From Cytobacillus horneckiae (GTDB lineage: Bacteria > Bacillota > Bacilli > Bacillales > Cytobacillaceae): a stretch of DNA of 64,000 bases. The notes beneath the pieces are model-generated. The model had not been told where the DNA came from, did no database searches, and saw only the letters and a list, made by a program, of their open reading frames with translations. Shown piece after piece: positions 55,590 to 64,000 of the stretch; position 1 is the stretch's first letter; every line of letters begins with the position of its first letter. Position numbers and translations under genes: made by a program. The DNA is taken from NCBI RefSeq assembly GCF_002835735.1, contig NZ_PISD01000005.1, positions 31,950 to 95,949 on the forward strand, in the 5' to 3' direction.

Positions 55590-55733
55590 ATGCTTTGGAC
55601 AATATTTTTAATTATTTTAGTACTATGGCTTTTAGGTTTTATTGGAGGGGTTGGTGGAGGACTTATTCATTTGCTCCTTGTAATCGCACTCGTCGTACTT
55701 ATTTTCCAATTGATTACTGGACGAAGAGCTTAG
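55590..55733 (+). CDS. lmo0937-like small membrane protein
   Basis: A 47-residue peptide starting MLWTIFLIILVLWLLGFI, then GGVGGGLIH and a second helix, ending GRRA. This matches the known lmo0937/DUF5670 family of tiny two-helix membrane proteins. TTTGGAGG precedes the ATG. Function is unknown; stress-associated in listeriae. Confidence 0.82.
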   Translation: MLWTIFLIILVLWLLGFIGGVGGGLIHLLLVIALVVLIFQLITGRRA

Positions 55734-55773
55734 ACTAAGTAAAGTATGCTAAATTAGAATATTTATATAGCTG

Positions 55774-55808
55774 AAAAAAGCCAGGGTGTGATTGCCTTGG
55801 CTTTTTCG
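55774..55808 (+). terminator. intrinsic terminator
   Basis: AAAAAGCCAGGG pairs with CCTTGGCTTTTT. Confidence 0.75.
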
Positions 55809-55922
55809 CTTGTTTGAACAATAATAGATAGGTCAAAATAAATATAGTTTTAATTCAAGATATTTTTCTTGCTATTTTATCAATTGAGTGGTAAAGTGAT
55901 AGTGAAGAATGGGAGTGATATT

Positions 55923-56366
55923 ATGCAATATAATACGCGCGGAACATTAATATGGCTGCGACTGCCTCATTTCATTCATCAAAGCAACTTGCTCTCAAAT
56001 GATTTTTTAAAGCAATTTGATTTAACAACTGCACAATTCGATGTGCTGATGCAAATTTTAACCTATGAACCTTTGACCCAATGTGAGCTTGCTGAGAAAG
56101 TTACAGTCACCGAAGGCGGTATTTCGCGTATGCTCACTCGCCTGGAAAAGGACGGTCTTATTGAATGCAAGCAAGATTGGAAAACAAACACGATTTCATT
56201 AACGAATAAAGGGAAGGCTAAACTGGAAAAGTCATTCGAGGATCAACTCGCATTCCAATCTTCGTTTTTTGACGAGTGCCTATCTGAAGAGGAACAAAAG
56301 ACCTTATATTCGCTCATGTCACGCGTTCATAAAAGTAGTGAAACGAAAAAATTGGCGAATAGGTAA
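55923..56366 (+). CDS. MarR-family regulator (MhqR-like place)
   Basis: A 147-residue MarR protein. The HTH reads [32 protein letters not shown] (about 55-87), the wing [22 protein letters not shown] 55923 has GGGAGTG upstream; longer starts do not. It precedes a ring-cleaving dioxygenase, a flavin oxidoreductase and an FMN reductase, the layout of B. subtilis MhqR-type control. No N-terminal redox Cys is apparent, so it probably senses a ligand directly. Confidence 0.82.
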   Translation: MQYNTRGTLIWLRLPHFIHQSNLLSNDFLKQFDLTTAQFDVLMQILTYEPLTQCELAEKVTVTEGGISRMLTRLEKDGLIECKQDWKTNTISLTNKGKAKLEKSFEDQLAFQSSFFDECLSEEEQKTLYSLMSRVHKSSETKKLANR

Positions 56367-56416
56367 TTTTTTTACCACTTCACTTGATTAATCAATCGAT
56401 ATTAGGAGGGCTTATT

Positions 56417-57364
56417 ATGCACAAGATATCAGGACACCATCATATTTCCATGATTACAAAAAATGCGAGACAAAATAACTATTTTTATCGTGAAGTACTT
56501 GGTTTACGCCGCGTAAAAATGACAGTGAATCAAGATGATCCATCAATGTATCACTTGTTTTACGGGGATAAAACGGGGAGTGCCGGAACAGAGTTATCCT
56601 TCTTTGAAATCCCGCTTGTTGGACGCACATACAGAGGGACCAATGCTATCACCCAAATCGGTTTACTCTTACCTACTGAAGCGAGCTTGCACTTTTGGGA
56701 AAAAAGGTTTGAAGCATATGGAGTTCAACACGGCTCCATCACGACCTATGCAAACCGACCAGCCTTGCACTTCGAAGATGCAGAGGGATTGCGAATGGTG
56801 CTGATGGCATCAAATGGAGAGAAAATTGAGCATTGGGAAACGTGGGAGAAATCGGATGTGCCTGCAGAACATCAAATTATGGGAATGGGAACAGTGGAAA
56901 TAACTGTGCGCCGAGTAGATAAACTAGCGCGAACACTAACAGAATTGTTTGCCTATACAGAAATATCACGAACCGAGGAAGAAGCGGTTTTTCAATCGAT
57001 TCAAGGTGAAGTGTTTGGGGAAATCGTCGTGAAATATTTAGACGGCCCTGCTGAAAAGCCGGGGCGGGGCAGCATACATCATTTGGCGATTCGCGCCAAA
57101 GACGATGAAGAGCTGGCATACTGGGATGAACAGGTGCGGGCAAGAGGCTTTCAGTCGACTGGAGTTGTTGATCGTTACTACTTTAAAAGCCTATATTTCC
57201 GAGAATCAAATGGTATTCTATTCGAAATAGCAACAGACGGTCCTGGATTTACAATCGATGGAGATATCGACACACTTGGTGAAAACTTGGATTTACCTCC
57301 ATTTTTAGAAGAACGCCGTGCAGAGATCGAGCAAAAACTTAAGCCAATTGAGGAGGATAAATGA
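56417..57364 (+). CDS. ring-cleaving dioxygenase, MhqO/MhqA-like
   Basis: A 315-residue protein with two VOC units: HHHISMITKNARQNNYFYREVLGLRRVKMTVNQDD-like start and SIHHLAIRAKDDEELAYWDEQVR in the second half. The family opens quinol/catechol rings using iron. His and Glu metal ligands are present (HHH..., H..., E). AGGAGGG precedes the ATG. Its stop overlaps the start of the LLM gene by 4 bases, so translation is coupled. Probable role: detoxifying quinones or hydroquinones. Confidence 0.87.
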   Translation: MHKISGHHHISMITKNARQNNYFYREVLGLRRVKMTVNQDDPSMYHLFYGDKTGSAGTELSFFEIPLVGRTYRGTNAITQIGLLLPTEASLHFWEKRFEAYGVQHGSITTYANRPALHFEDAEGLRMVLMASNGEKIEHWETWEKSDVPAEHQIMGMGTVEITVRRVDKLARTLTELFAYTEISRTEEEAVFQSIQGEVFGEIVVKYLDGPAEKPGRGSIHHLAIRAKDDEELAYWDEQVRARGFQSTGVVDRYYFKSLYFRESNGILFEIATDGPGFTIDGDIDTLGENLDLPPFLEERRAEIEQKLKPIEEDK

Positions 57365-58419
57365 TGGAAAAATATCGTATCAATCCATCCAATGGAATGG
57401 AATTCGGACTATACTCTTTAGGAGATCACATAGAAAATCCGCTGACAGGTGAAAGAATTTCTGCTCAACAGCGCATTAAGGAGCTAATTGAAGCGAGTAA
57501 ACTTGCAGAAGAAGCTGGTATCGCAGTATTCGGAGTTGGCGAGAGCCACCAAACATACTTTACAACCCAAGCACACTCGGTTGTTTTAGGCGCCATTGCG
57601 CAGGCCACGAGCAAAATTAAAATATCCAGTTCAGCGACAGTGCTTAGTGTATCTGATCCTGTGCGGGTATATGAGGACTTTGCCACAATCGATTTAATTT
57701 CAGATGGTCGTGCCGAAATCGTCGCTGGCAGGGGCTCGCGTGTCGGCGCCTATCATTTGCTAGGGGTGGATTTGCAAGATTATGAGGAAATATTCGAAGA
57801 AAAATTGGAATTGCTAAAGAAAATAAATGAAGAAAAATATGTAACCTGGCAAGGTGAATTCCGTCCGCCGTTAAAAAATGCAGAAATTCTGCCGCAGCCT
57901 CTTAACGGCCAATTGCCAATATGGCGTGCAGTCGGAGGACCTCCTGCAAGCGCTATTAAAGCGGGATACATGGGAATTCCTATGATGCTGACTACATTAG
58001 GCGGGCCGGCAATCAACTTTAAACATTCAGTTGATGCTTATAGAGAGGCAGCTGAAAGCAGCGGCTTTGATTCAAAAACACTGCCAATTGCCACAACAAG
58101 CTTATTTTATGTTGCCGATACGACGAAAGAAGCATTACAGGGCATGTATCCGCATATTAATGGCGGTTTCCAGGCGATCCGCGGCGGCGGCTATCCAAAA
58201 CAGCAATTTGCCCAAGCGCCAGATACGCGTGATGCATTAATGGTCGGCAGCACACAGCAGATTATCGAAAAAATCCTTTACCAGTATGAACTTTTTGGAA
58301 TGCAGCGATTTATGGCCCAAATTGATTTTGGCGGCGTGCCATTTGAAAAGATCATGAAAAATATAGAAGTCATTGGGAATGATATCATTCCGGCGATTAA
58401 AAAATATACAGCTAATTAG
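57361..58419 (+). CDS. LLM-class flavin-dependent oxidoreductase
   Basis: A 352-residue luciferase-like monooxygenase. FGVGESHQTYFTTQAHSVVLGAIAQATSKI is the LLM signature, with AEIVAGRGSRVGAYHLLGVDLQDYEE and VGGPPASAIKAGYMG further on. It uses FMNH2, probably supplied by the FMN reductase encoded next. GAGGAGG precedes the ATG pair at 57361-57366. It is coupled to the dioxygenase gene. Confidence 0.87.
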   Translation: MMEKYRINPSNGMEFGLYSLGDHIENPLTGERISAQQRIKELIEASKLAEEAGIAVFGVGESHQTYFTTQAHSVVLGAIAQATSKIKISSSATVLSVSDPVRVYEDFATIDLISDGRAEIVAGRGSRVGAYHLLGVDLQDYEEIFEEKLELLKKINEEKYVTWQGEFRPPLKNAEILPQPLNGQLPIWRAVGGPPASAIKAGYMGIPMMLTTLGGPAINFKHSVDAYREAAESSGFDSKTLPIATTSLFYVADTTKEALQGMYPHINGGFQAIRGGGYPKQQFAQAPDTRDALMVGSTQQIIEKILYQYELFGMQRFMAQIDFGGVPFEKIMKNIEVIGNDIIPAIKKYTAN

Positions 58420-58434
58420 ATGGGAGAGAGCATC

Positions 58435-59001
58435 ATGAAAATAGTAGCGCTTGCTGGATCTATCATCGGTTCCAAAACAAAAACAGCAATGATAAAAGTG
58501 AGAGAAATGATTGAAAACAAATATCCGGAGCATGAAGTAACATTATTGGATTTAGCTGACTATACACTTGATTTTAGTGATGGACGAAATTACTTTGAAT
58601 ATGATGGCGATACTAAATATGTAACAGAAACAATCATGGGGGCAGATGCTATTATTATTGGAACACCAACCTTCCAAGCATCTATCCCGGCCACACTTAA
58701 AAATATATTTGACTTGCTGCCAGTCAGCGCCTTTCGGGATAAAGTCGTAAGTGTTGTCGTTACAGCTGGTACAGCGAAGCACTATTTAATGGCGGAACAG
58801 CAACTGAAACCTATTTTATCTTATATGAAAGCACATATCGTTCCTTCATATGTATTTATCGAAGAAAAAGATTTCTTGCGAAAGGAAATTGTAAATGACG
58901 ATGTCCTCTTTCGTCTAGAAAGATTAATAGAAGACACAGTATTAACCTCTGAAGCTTATGAAATCATTCGTGCGCAAAAAGATGAAGAATATGATTTCTA
59001 A
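58435..59001 (+). CDS. NADPH-dependent FMN reductase
   Basis: A 188-residue flavodoxin-fold protein. VALAGSIIGSKTKTAMIKV is the FMN phosphate loop, and IIIGTPTFQASIPATLKNIFDLLP the family block. The ATG at 58435 has GGGAGAG; an earlier ATG overlaps it. It probably provides reduced FMN to the LLM oxygenase 16 bases upstream, in one operon. Confidence 0.87.
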   Translation: MKIVALAGSIIGSKTKTAMIKVREMIENKYPEHEVTLLDLADYTLDFSDGRNYFEYDGDTKYVTETIMGADAIIIGTPTFQASIPATLKNIFDLLPVSAFRDKVVSVVVTAGTAKHYLMAEQQLKPILSYMKAHIVPSYVFIEEKDFLRKEIVNDDVLFRLERLIEDTVLTSEAYEIIRAQKDEEYDF

Positions 59002-59057
59002 TCGATAACCTATAGAAAAAAAGCTGAAGAAAAGCTCATTTCATAATCAAAATGATG

Positions 59058-59226
59058 AGGTGACGGATGTTCCCCGCGGCTTACACTAGCTTTATAGCTG
59101 GTGAGCGTCGAACCGCTTCGCAACCAGGAAGTGCCCGGAAACAAGAGAAGCGTCAATGCAGACACTACTTCGCAAAGTGTCTCTACTGTCTTAAAACTCC
59201 CTCAGGAGTCGAACGGATGCTTCACC
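59058..59226 (-). repeat. dispersed intergenic repeat, copy 4
   Basis: On the minus strand the element begins GGTGAAGCATCCGTTCGACT and CCTGAGGGAG, matching the core of copies 1-3. Its far end (GAGGTGAC, plus strand 59058) is like the start of copy 3. The centre holds short hairpins (AGACACT...AGTGTCT). Nothing else is apparent in the 59.0-59.38 kb gap. Confidence 0.55.
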
Positions 59227-59381
59227 AAAAGAATTAATTTCTCAACACCCTTTGGCTGCTTTGGCAGCCTTTTTGATTATAATACAGAATGGTTTTTACA
59301 ATTTCTTATATTTTATATTGACTAAACGTTCATTCAATAATAAAATAAAACTGAAAATTCAAATAAAAAAGGTGGGGTAGA

Positions 59382-60158
59382 ATGGATTTGACTTATGAAG
59401 TAAACGGCAAAGGCAATCCCATTGTTCTAATTCACAGCGGTGGTGCTGATATGAGGGACTGGACTTATTTAGCGCCGCTTTTAGCAAAGGAAAACAAAGT
59501 GGTTACATTTGACGGCCGCGGTGTAGGTAAATCTCCAATGCCTAATAAGCATGTTAATTATGTTGAAGATTTATTATCACTTATGGATTATTTAGAAATT
59601 AAGCAGGCAACCATTATAGGTCATTCTATAGGAGGTCAAGTTGCTACAGATTTTGCTCTTAATTACCCCGAAAGAGTGACAAAGCTTGTAGTAATTGCTC
59701 CTTCTTTATCAGGTTTTAACTACTCAAATGAGTTTAACCATCATATGAACAGCATTATAGAAGCTGCCCCAAATATTGACAAAATGTTAGAGATTGCACT
59801 TCATACTCCAACTTATCAAGTCGTCATCAATAGCCCGCACAAAGATCTCACAGTACAAATGCTTCGTCTTCATTTTCAACATATTCTTCAGTGGCCTCCC
59901 GACCTATGCATAAGCTGGCCTCAGCCGCCAGCAAATGAACGTTTAGGAGAATTAAAACCAAAAACATTATTTATTATAGGCAAGCAAGAAATACAAGATA
60001 ATTTTCTTGTAGCAGAGCGGTTTCAGGAAGTACCCGAAATTCGTTTCGTTGAAATAGATGATGCTGATCATCTAGTGACACTCACTCACCCTGAAGAGCT
60101 GTATGAGAAAATTACTAGCTTTATGGAGGATAGAAATTTATATGCCAAGAACACCTGA
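59382..60158 (+). CDS. alpha/beta hydrolase
   Basis: A 258-residue hydrolase. IVLIHSGGADMRDW is the oxyanion-hole region, IIGHSIGGQVA the nucleophile elbow with Ser (about residue 85), and DDADHLVTLTHPEE the catalytic His region. AAAGGTGGGG precedes the ATG. The TetR gene overlaps its end by 17 bases. The substrate is unknown, probably an ester or lactone. Confidence 0.86.
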   Translation: MDLTYEVNGKGNPIVLIHSGGADMRDWTYLAPLLAKENKVVTFDGRGVGKSPMPNKHVNYVEDLLSLMDYLEIKQATIIGHSIGGQVATDFALNYPERVTKLVVIAPSLSGFNYSNEFNHHMNSIIEAAPNIDKMLEIALHTPTYQVVINSPHKDLTVQMLRLHFQHILQWPPDLCISWPQPPANERLGELKPKTLFIIGKQEIQDNFLVAERFQEVPEIRFVEIDDADHLVTLTHPEELYEKITSFMEDRNLYAKNT

Positions 60159-60768
60159 AGAAAATGATCGTATCCGCAAACTTTCAAAAGACAAAATATG
60201 TGCTGCAGCTATGGAATTATTTATTAAACAAGGATATTATGCCACGTCGATTAATGATATAGCGAAACAGGCAGGTATTTCTAAAGGGTTACTATACAAT
60301 TATTACAAAGGAAAAGAAGAACTGCTGGCTGAGATGGTTGTTGCCAGGACAAGAGAAGTGATAAAAGTGATAGAAGAAGCTTCCGCTATTGAGATTCCAA
60401 GTAAACAGCTTGAACATATTGTTGAAGGAGCGATTAATAATATCCAGCAAAAACCTGATGTCCATCGATTCTATTTACATTTGCAAACACAGCCAATAGC
60501 TGACGAGGAATTGATAAAATACAGCCGATTGCTTATTGAAGAAAATGCAAGAATGTTTGAGGTGCAATGTGAAATATTTGAAAGGCTTGGAGTAAAGAAT
60601 CCGCGGCAACGTTCGTTGTATTTTTCAACCGTGCTTCAAGGCAGCATGCTGATGATTGCTACTTATCCTAACAAGATTCCTATCGCAGAAATCAAGAAGG
60701 AGATTATGGCTGAATTTTGTAAAGAGCCTAATGTAGAAAGTGTGAAAACCGGATCAAGGAGGAACTGA
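60142..60768 (+). CDS. TetR-family regulator
   Basis: A 208-residue protein. MPRTPEENDRIRKLSKDKI starts the DNA-binding domain, and GYYATSINDIAKQAGISKGLLYNYYKGKEEL is the HTH. ATG 60142 is chosen because GGAGG lies at 60126-60130. It overlaps the hydrolase upstream and lies just before another one, so it probably controls both. Confidence 0.86.
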   Translation: MPRTPEENDRIRKLSKDKICAAAMELFIKQGYYATSINDIAKQAGISKGLLYNYYKGKEELLAEMVVARTREVIKVIEEASAIEIPSKQLEHIVEGAINNIQQKPDVHRFYLHLQTQPIADEELIKYSRLLIEENARMFEVQCEIFERLGVKNPRQRSLYFSTVLQGSMLMIATYPNKIPIAEIKKEIMAEFCKEPNVESVKTGSRRN

Positions 60769-60770
60769 AA

Positions 60771-61460
60771 ATGGAAATAAGGGCGAATCAAATTGATTTG
60801 AATGGTCTTACCTTTCAATACCGTGAATGCGGAGAATCATCTGCGCCACCTATTGTAGCACTCCATGCGATGGGCAAAAGTGCAGATTCATGGGATGAAG
60901 CAGCTGCTATTCTAGGAAAAAAATATCGTGTTTTAGCATTAGAACAGCGCGGGCACGGCATGAGTGCCAGAACAACCAATTACTCTTTTGAATTGATGTG
61001 CGATGACTTGCTGCATTTTGCCAACAAGCTGAAACTAGAAAGGTTCACGCTTATTGGACATTCAATGGGCGGAACAGTTTCCTATCTTTTCTCGGAAGCA
61101 TTTTCTTCAAGGATAGAACGATTGATTGTGGAGGACACGCCGCCTCCTTTTCCTGATAAGCCGATTGAAATACCATCAAGCCCTGTTGCTCCTCTGCCGT
61201 TTGATTGGCAGGTTGTGACTGCAATGATAAAGCAACTTAATGAACCGAATCCTGATTGGTGGCAGAACCTTCCGAATATAAACATGCCAACTCTTATTAT
61301 AGGTGGTGGTTCCAGCCACATTCCTCAAAATAAATTGCTTGAAGTTTCTAAGCTTATCCCAAATTGTGAATTAGTGACGATAGGAGATGCAGGACACTTT
61401 GTGCATGAAACACATTTGCCAGAATTTCTAGCAGCGGTAGAGCGATTTCTAGATTCGTGA
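60771..61460 (+). CDS. alpha/beta hydrolase
   Basis: A 229-residue hydrolase. VALHAMGKSADSWDEAA is the oxyanion region, LIGHSMGGTVSYLF the Ser elbow (about residue 94), and GDAGHFVHETHLPEF the catalytic His. AAGGAGG precedes the ATG two bases after the tetR stop. It is distinct from the first hydrolase. The substrate is unknown. Confidence 0.86.
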   Translation: MEIRANQIDLNGLTFQYRECGESSAPPIVALHAMGKSADSWDEAAAILGKKYRVLALEQRGHGMSARTTNYSFELMCDDLLHFANKLKLERFTLIGHSMGGTVSYLFSEAFSSRIERLIVEDTPPPFPDKPIEIPSSPVAPLPFDWQVVTAMIKQLNEPNPDWWQNLPNINMPTLIIGGGSSHIPQNKLLEVSKLIPNCELVTIGDAGHFVHETHLPEFLAAVERFLDS

Positions 61461-61510
61461 TAGTCGGCACTCAATCATAGTTTTAATAGAGATAAGGAGG
61501 TTAAAACAAT

Positions 61511-61548
61511 ACTCATAATAGAATTTTCGAAACTATTCTATTATGAGT
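61511..61548. terminator. long palindrome, probable terminator
   Basis: ACTCATAATAGAAT (61511-61524) pairs perfectly, 14 bp, with ATTCTATTATGAGT (61535-61548). It lies between convergent genes. No T-run follows on the plus strand. Confidence 0.6.
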
Positions 61549-61565
61549 GCCGGTTTGGCAATGAA

Positions 61566-61913
61566 TCACGTAAAGTCCTTCCAAGTAAAATCCACACTTA
61601 ATATACCAGCAGGTGGTTCACTAGCATGATATCTTTTTGTAGAAGCTGTACTGGGGCTTTTAAAGCAAACTAGATTTTGATAAAAACCAAACGCTTTGCA
61701 AATGGAAGGGCGTGCTGAATGAATCCCGCAACGATTATTTATTTCATCAAAAAAAATGCATGTCCCTATATAACGATTTTGGTTTTTTAATTCCAAACGT
61801 TTTTTGACAGGCATTTTTCGAATCTCTTTTTGTATTTTCTTTCGTTCATTTTTAGTTATAGGTACAGGGCCACAGCACATTCCTTTACAATCTTTGCAAG
61901 GTAAACTTTCCAT
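61566..61913 (-). CDS. YkgJ-family cysteine-cluster protein
   Basis: A 115-residue protein. LPCKDCKGMCCGPVPIT, GTCIFFDEINNRCGIHSARPSICKAFG hold the eight-Cys pattern of the YkgJ/Fe-S oxidoreductase-like group. It probably binds zinc or iron-sulfur clusters. ATG 61913 follows TTGGAGATG; a TTG five codons upstream overlaps the ribosome-binding site. Function is unknown. The C-terminus after about residue 85 is low-complexity. Confidence 0.84.
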   Translation of the reverse strand: MESLPCKDCKGMCCGPVPITKNERKKIQKEIRKMPVKKRLELKNQNRYIGTCIFFDEINNRCGIHSARPSICKAFGFYQNLVCFKSPSTASTKRYHASEPPAGILSVDFTWKDFT

Positions 61914-61968
61914 ATACATCATCTCCAATTATGTTAAGTTATTTCTAATAAACTGGCAGGCACAACAA

Positions 61969-62015
61969 AAAAGCCTTTAGAATGGCTCAATAAGCGCCGG
62001 TCTAAAGACTTTAAT
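61969..62015 (-). terminator. hairpin/terminator upstream of ykgJ-like gene
   Basis: On the minus strand AAAGTCTTTAGA pairs with TCTAAAGGCTTT (one mismatch), followed by TTTTTG. It could end transcripts of the degenerate gene at 62.2-63 kb. Confidence 0.6.
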
Positions 62016-62198
62016 CAATATATTTTAGTTATTTCAAATACACATTCTCGTAGAAGTTATTACCTATATTATACCATTTATATTTATCTATGGCAATGAT
62101 ATAGATGAAAGGGAGACGGCATGCACGAAACACACTGCTCAAGATTAAGAGAAAGATATTTTATGAAGCATCTGGTTTAAGCGGAACGGCTCTATCTG

Positions 62199-63054
62199 TC
62201 ATCGTTTTACTTGAAAAAAAGCTCTATAAGCTTTGTCAGGCTGTTCGAACCATTCAGCAATACAATCTGCTTTCGAACGATCATTTGCCGCCTGAAGCAG
62301 TAATTGTACGACATGCTGTGGCAAGGGCTGCAGCATTGCATTCGTCCATTCCGTTACTTCCTTTACATGCTGCTTTGTTCGATTCCAATAGGATTCCAGT
62401 TCGCATCCTTGTATTGTATTAGTGTTTCATACAATTGTTCGGCACAATAAGAAGCAAGATTGCAGCCTTGGCCTGTAATAGGATCATTCAAAAATACACT
62501 GTCTCCACAGCCTACAATTAACTTTCCTTTTATAACAATATAGGGTTTTCTAATGACTGGAGTTATGGCTTTTTGGAGAAAACCTTTATCATCACATATT
62601 AAAAAGTTCTGTTCTTCCATTCTGTTATAAATATCAGGAAAATACTGTTTAATAGTATCTATCATTTTTTGCGTAAATGATCCTTTATTTTTCACAGTTT
62701 TAAAAACATCCAATTCACGATTTTGGGTGGCCATAATGAATAAAATGTTGACGGGTACATGTTCTGTGAAGGCGGGTATTTCAAACATTTCACCTGCTTC
62801 AGGAAGAATCGTTACACATACTCCGAGAGGGGGATTGGGTTTTATGCCTTTGAAGTATCCTACGATGCATTTTCGCTGAGGCATATTGAAAGGAGGTAGC
62901 TCTTCTTCAGTTGGAAACGGAAAAAGAGGTTCATTCTTGCCCGTACAATCAACAACTAAATCAAACTCATCTACTAGGTGGTTTGCACTTTCCTTATCGA
63001 TTTTTTGATTTAAGTGAAAAGAAACACCTTTTTCTATTAAATCATTTGTTCGGC
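62199..63054 (-). pseudogene. truncated, frameshifted FAD-dependent monooxygenase
   Basis: On the minus strand one frame reads NHLVDEFDLVVDCTGK, then MPQRKCIVGYFKGIKPNPP and GKLIVGCGDSVFLNDPITGQGC, the FAD-contact motif of StyA/group-E-type monooxygenases. It stops near 62363, but another frame goes on ESYWNRTKQHVKEVTEWTNAM...ADCIAEWFEQPDKAYRAFF to 62199. So the C-terminus is frameshifted. The N-terminal GxGxxG domain is missing; the end overlaps the lipoprotein gene at 63037. It is a decayed oxygenase. Confidence 0.75.
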
Positions 63055-63573
63055 AATTTTTGTTAACTCAATCAATCGTTCTTCTTCTGTAAGTTCTTTA
63101 TTCAGAAACGATATAGTATAAGAAACGTTTCCTTTATTAAAACTTAATGAATTATTCCCATAGTATCCTTTAATTTCATTATTGATATCTACTTCTCTTG
63201 TACCTTCATCATTTAGATTAACTTCTTTATTAAATACTGAAATTAGGATCGATTCTTTTCCATCTTGAGAGGCTGCTTGAAATTCTGTCATTAGTTCCTC
63301 ACCACCATGTTTCATATCATTAATAACAGGTGGTTGAAACTCTGTGTCTTTAATGGGCAAAGAGTTTGGTAATTTGACTTCAAAAGGTAATGCTTTTAAT
63401 CCATCTTCTAAAGAGTTTGCCTCATATGTTATTGGTATGTTTTTTTGTTGTTCTTCTGTCACATCCGACATTTCTATTTTCACTAATTTTGAAGTATCAA
63501 ACTCACTACTTGTATTACTTTGACATCCAACCAATGAAAAGATTAACAACGAACTAATCATTATTTTTTTCAT
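63037..63573 (-). CDS. putative lipoprotein
   Basis: A 178-residue protein. The ATG at 63573 follows AGGAGGG; longer starts lack one. MKKIMISSLLIFSLVGC is the signal with lipobox LVGC. The mature part contains Thr/Ser linkers and a region similar in style to stress-lipoproteins, with NIPITYEANSLEDGLKALPFEVKLPNSLPI. No domain is recognised. Its 3' end overlaps the FAD monooxygenase remnant, which suggests a deletion joined the two. Confidence 0.75.
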   Translation of the reverse strand: MKKIMISSLLIFSLVGCQSNTSSEFDTSKLVKIEMSDVTEEQQKNIPITYEANSLEDGLKALPFEVKLPNSLPIKDTEFQPPVINDMKHGGEELMTEFQAASQDGKESILISVFNKEVNLNDEGTREVDINNEIKGYYGNNSLSFNKGNVSYTISFLNKELTEEERLIELTKIAEQMI

Positions 63574-63735
63574 TAAAACCCTCCTGAATATATTAGTGTT
63601 ATTTCCAAAATACGTTATTTTAATTAAATTATACGTATCAAAAAAACACAATAGTAATTTTTTTACAAATTTAATTTATCGACCATTCAACACTGTAATT
63701 AGTGTAGCAACGAAACCAAAAGCGGAGATTAGAAA

Positions 63736-63852
63736 TCAATTAATATTAGACAAGTTTTTCACATATAAGTAAGCAATACTATACAATTTATTCTTTTCAT
63801 GTTCTATGAGTTCCTGAAAAGCCATTTTATTACCACCTTGAGCCTTCTTCAC
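63736..63852 (-). pseudogene. truncated ECF sigma factor
   Basis: On the minus strand VKKAQGGNKMAFQELIEHEK...LYSIAYLYVKN matches sigma region 2.1-2.2 of ECF sigma factors (KKAQKGNxxAFxxL...YRxAYxYVKN). It stops four residues later. No start with a ribosome-binding site is visible; regions 2.4-4 are missing. The lipoprotein at 63037, on the same strand and downstream, could be the former partner anti-sigma locus. Nothing more is seen up to the window's end. Confidence 0.6.
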
Positions 63853-64000
63853 AGTTTCAATTAAATTCTATTATTAGACCTGAAAATTTAATAAAATGAT
63901 TCATAAAAATTTAAATGATACAAAATTACAATTATTTCAGTTCCACGATGTAAATGGGTAGGTTACCTTAGTTAAATTGAATCAAAACCACCAGTGTGAA

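Noticed and set aside
62105..62422. 105-residue plus-strand ORF
   Set aside because: It lies antisense to the C-terminal part of the FAD monooxygenase remnant, whose other frame gives a clear family match; the plus frame has no good ribosome-binding site.

Overview
The window looks like a chromosomal segment of a low-GC, endospore-type Bacillaceae bacterium. Strong AGGAGG ribosome-binding sites, frequent TTG/GTG starts, many U-tailed intrinsic terminators, Bacillus-type riboswitches (AdoCbl, TPP), and Bacillus-type genes (ctaB, thiC, an SdpR/SdpI-like pair, an LCP wall enzyme, an lmo0937-like peptide, a PAS sensor kinase) all point there. No rRNA, tRNA, CRISPR array or intact mobile element was seen. 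The species is not assigned.

Layout. 0.2-5 kb: a cobalamin riboswitch and terminator precede a small ORF and the 2-methylcitrate cycle genes prpC-prpD-prpB and a MarR gene. 5-8 kb: a quinone-oxidoreductase-like enzyme, then a histidyl-tRNA synthetase of the LRYDLT type behind a leader with a short His-codon peptide and a terminator. 8.5-19.4 kb: efflux and acetyltransferase genes, two divergent TetR/SDR pairs, a threonine-aldolase-like enzyme, an FAD oxidase, a chloramphenicol acetyltransferase with a translational attenuator, and ctaB. 19.5-22.5 kb: an ABC exporter with a MerR regulator, and a lipoprotein. 22.6-23 kb: a structured RNA antisense to a small hydrophobic/basic peptide gene (type I toxin-antitoxin candidate). 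23-30.6 kb: methyltransferases including RlmA-like, TPR, MazG-like, a PAS kinase and a secreted nucleotidase. 31-38.5 kb: a thioredoxin-reductase-like flavoprotein, a Crp-like regulator, YjjG, Bcr/CflA, an LCP protein, gene remnants, and an SdpR/SdpI-like pair with a clear promoter and operator. 38.5-48.6 kb: small metabolic and stress genes, a MocR regulator, an M50-like protein with an altered catalytic motif, and a frameshifted ada. 49-54 kb: tandem amidohydrolases, then thiC under a TPP riboswitch. 54-61.5 kb: a lipid kinase, a MarR-controlled electrophile/quinone module, and a hydrolase-TetR-hydrolase cluster. 61.5-64 kb: a Cys-cluster protein, a decayed FAD monooxygenase, a lipoprotein and a sigma-factor fragment.

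The main theme is small stand-alone resistance and stress modules, each with its own regulator and often with RNA-level control. Five leaders show RNA logic (AdoCbl riboswitch, His-codon leader, cat attenuator, antisense RNA, TPP riboswitch). Decay is visible in several places: an MFS remnant, an IS HTH remnant, a VOC remnant, frameshifted ada, an FAD monooxygenase and a sigma-factor stub. A dispersed repeat with core CGACTCCTG or GAGACTCCTG occurs four times between genes.
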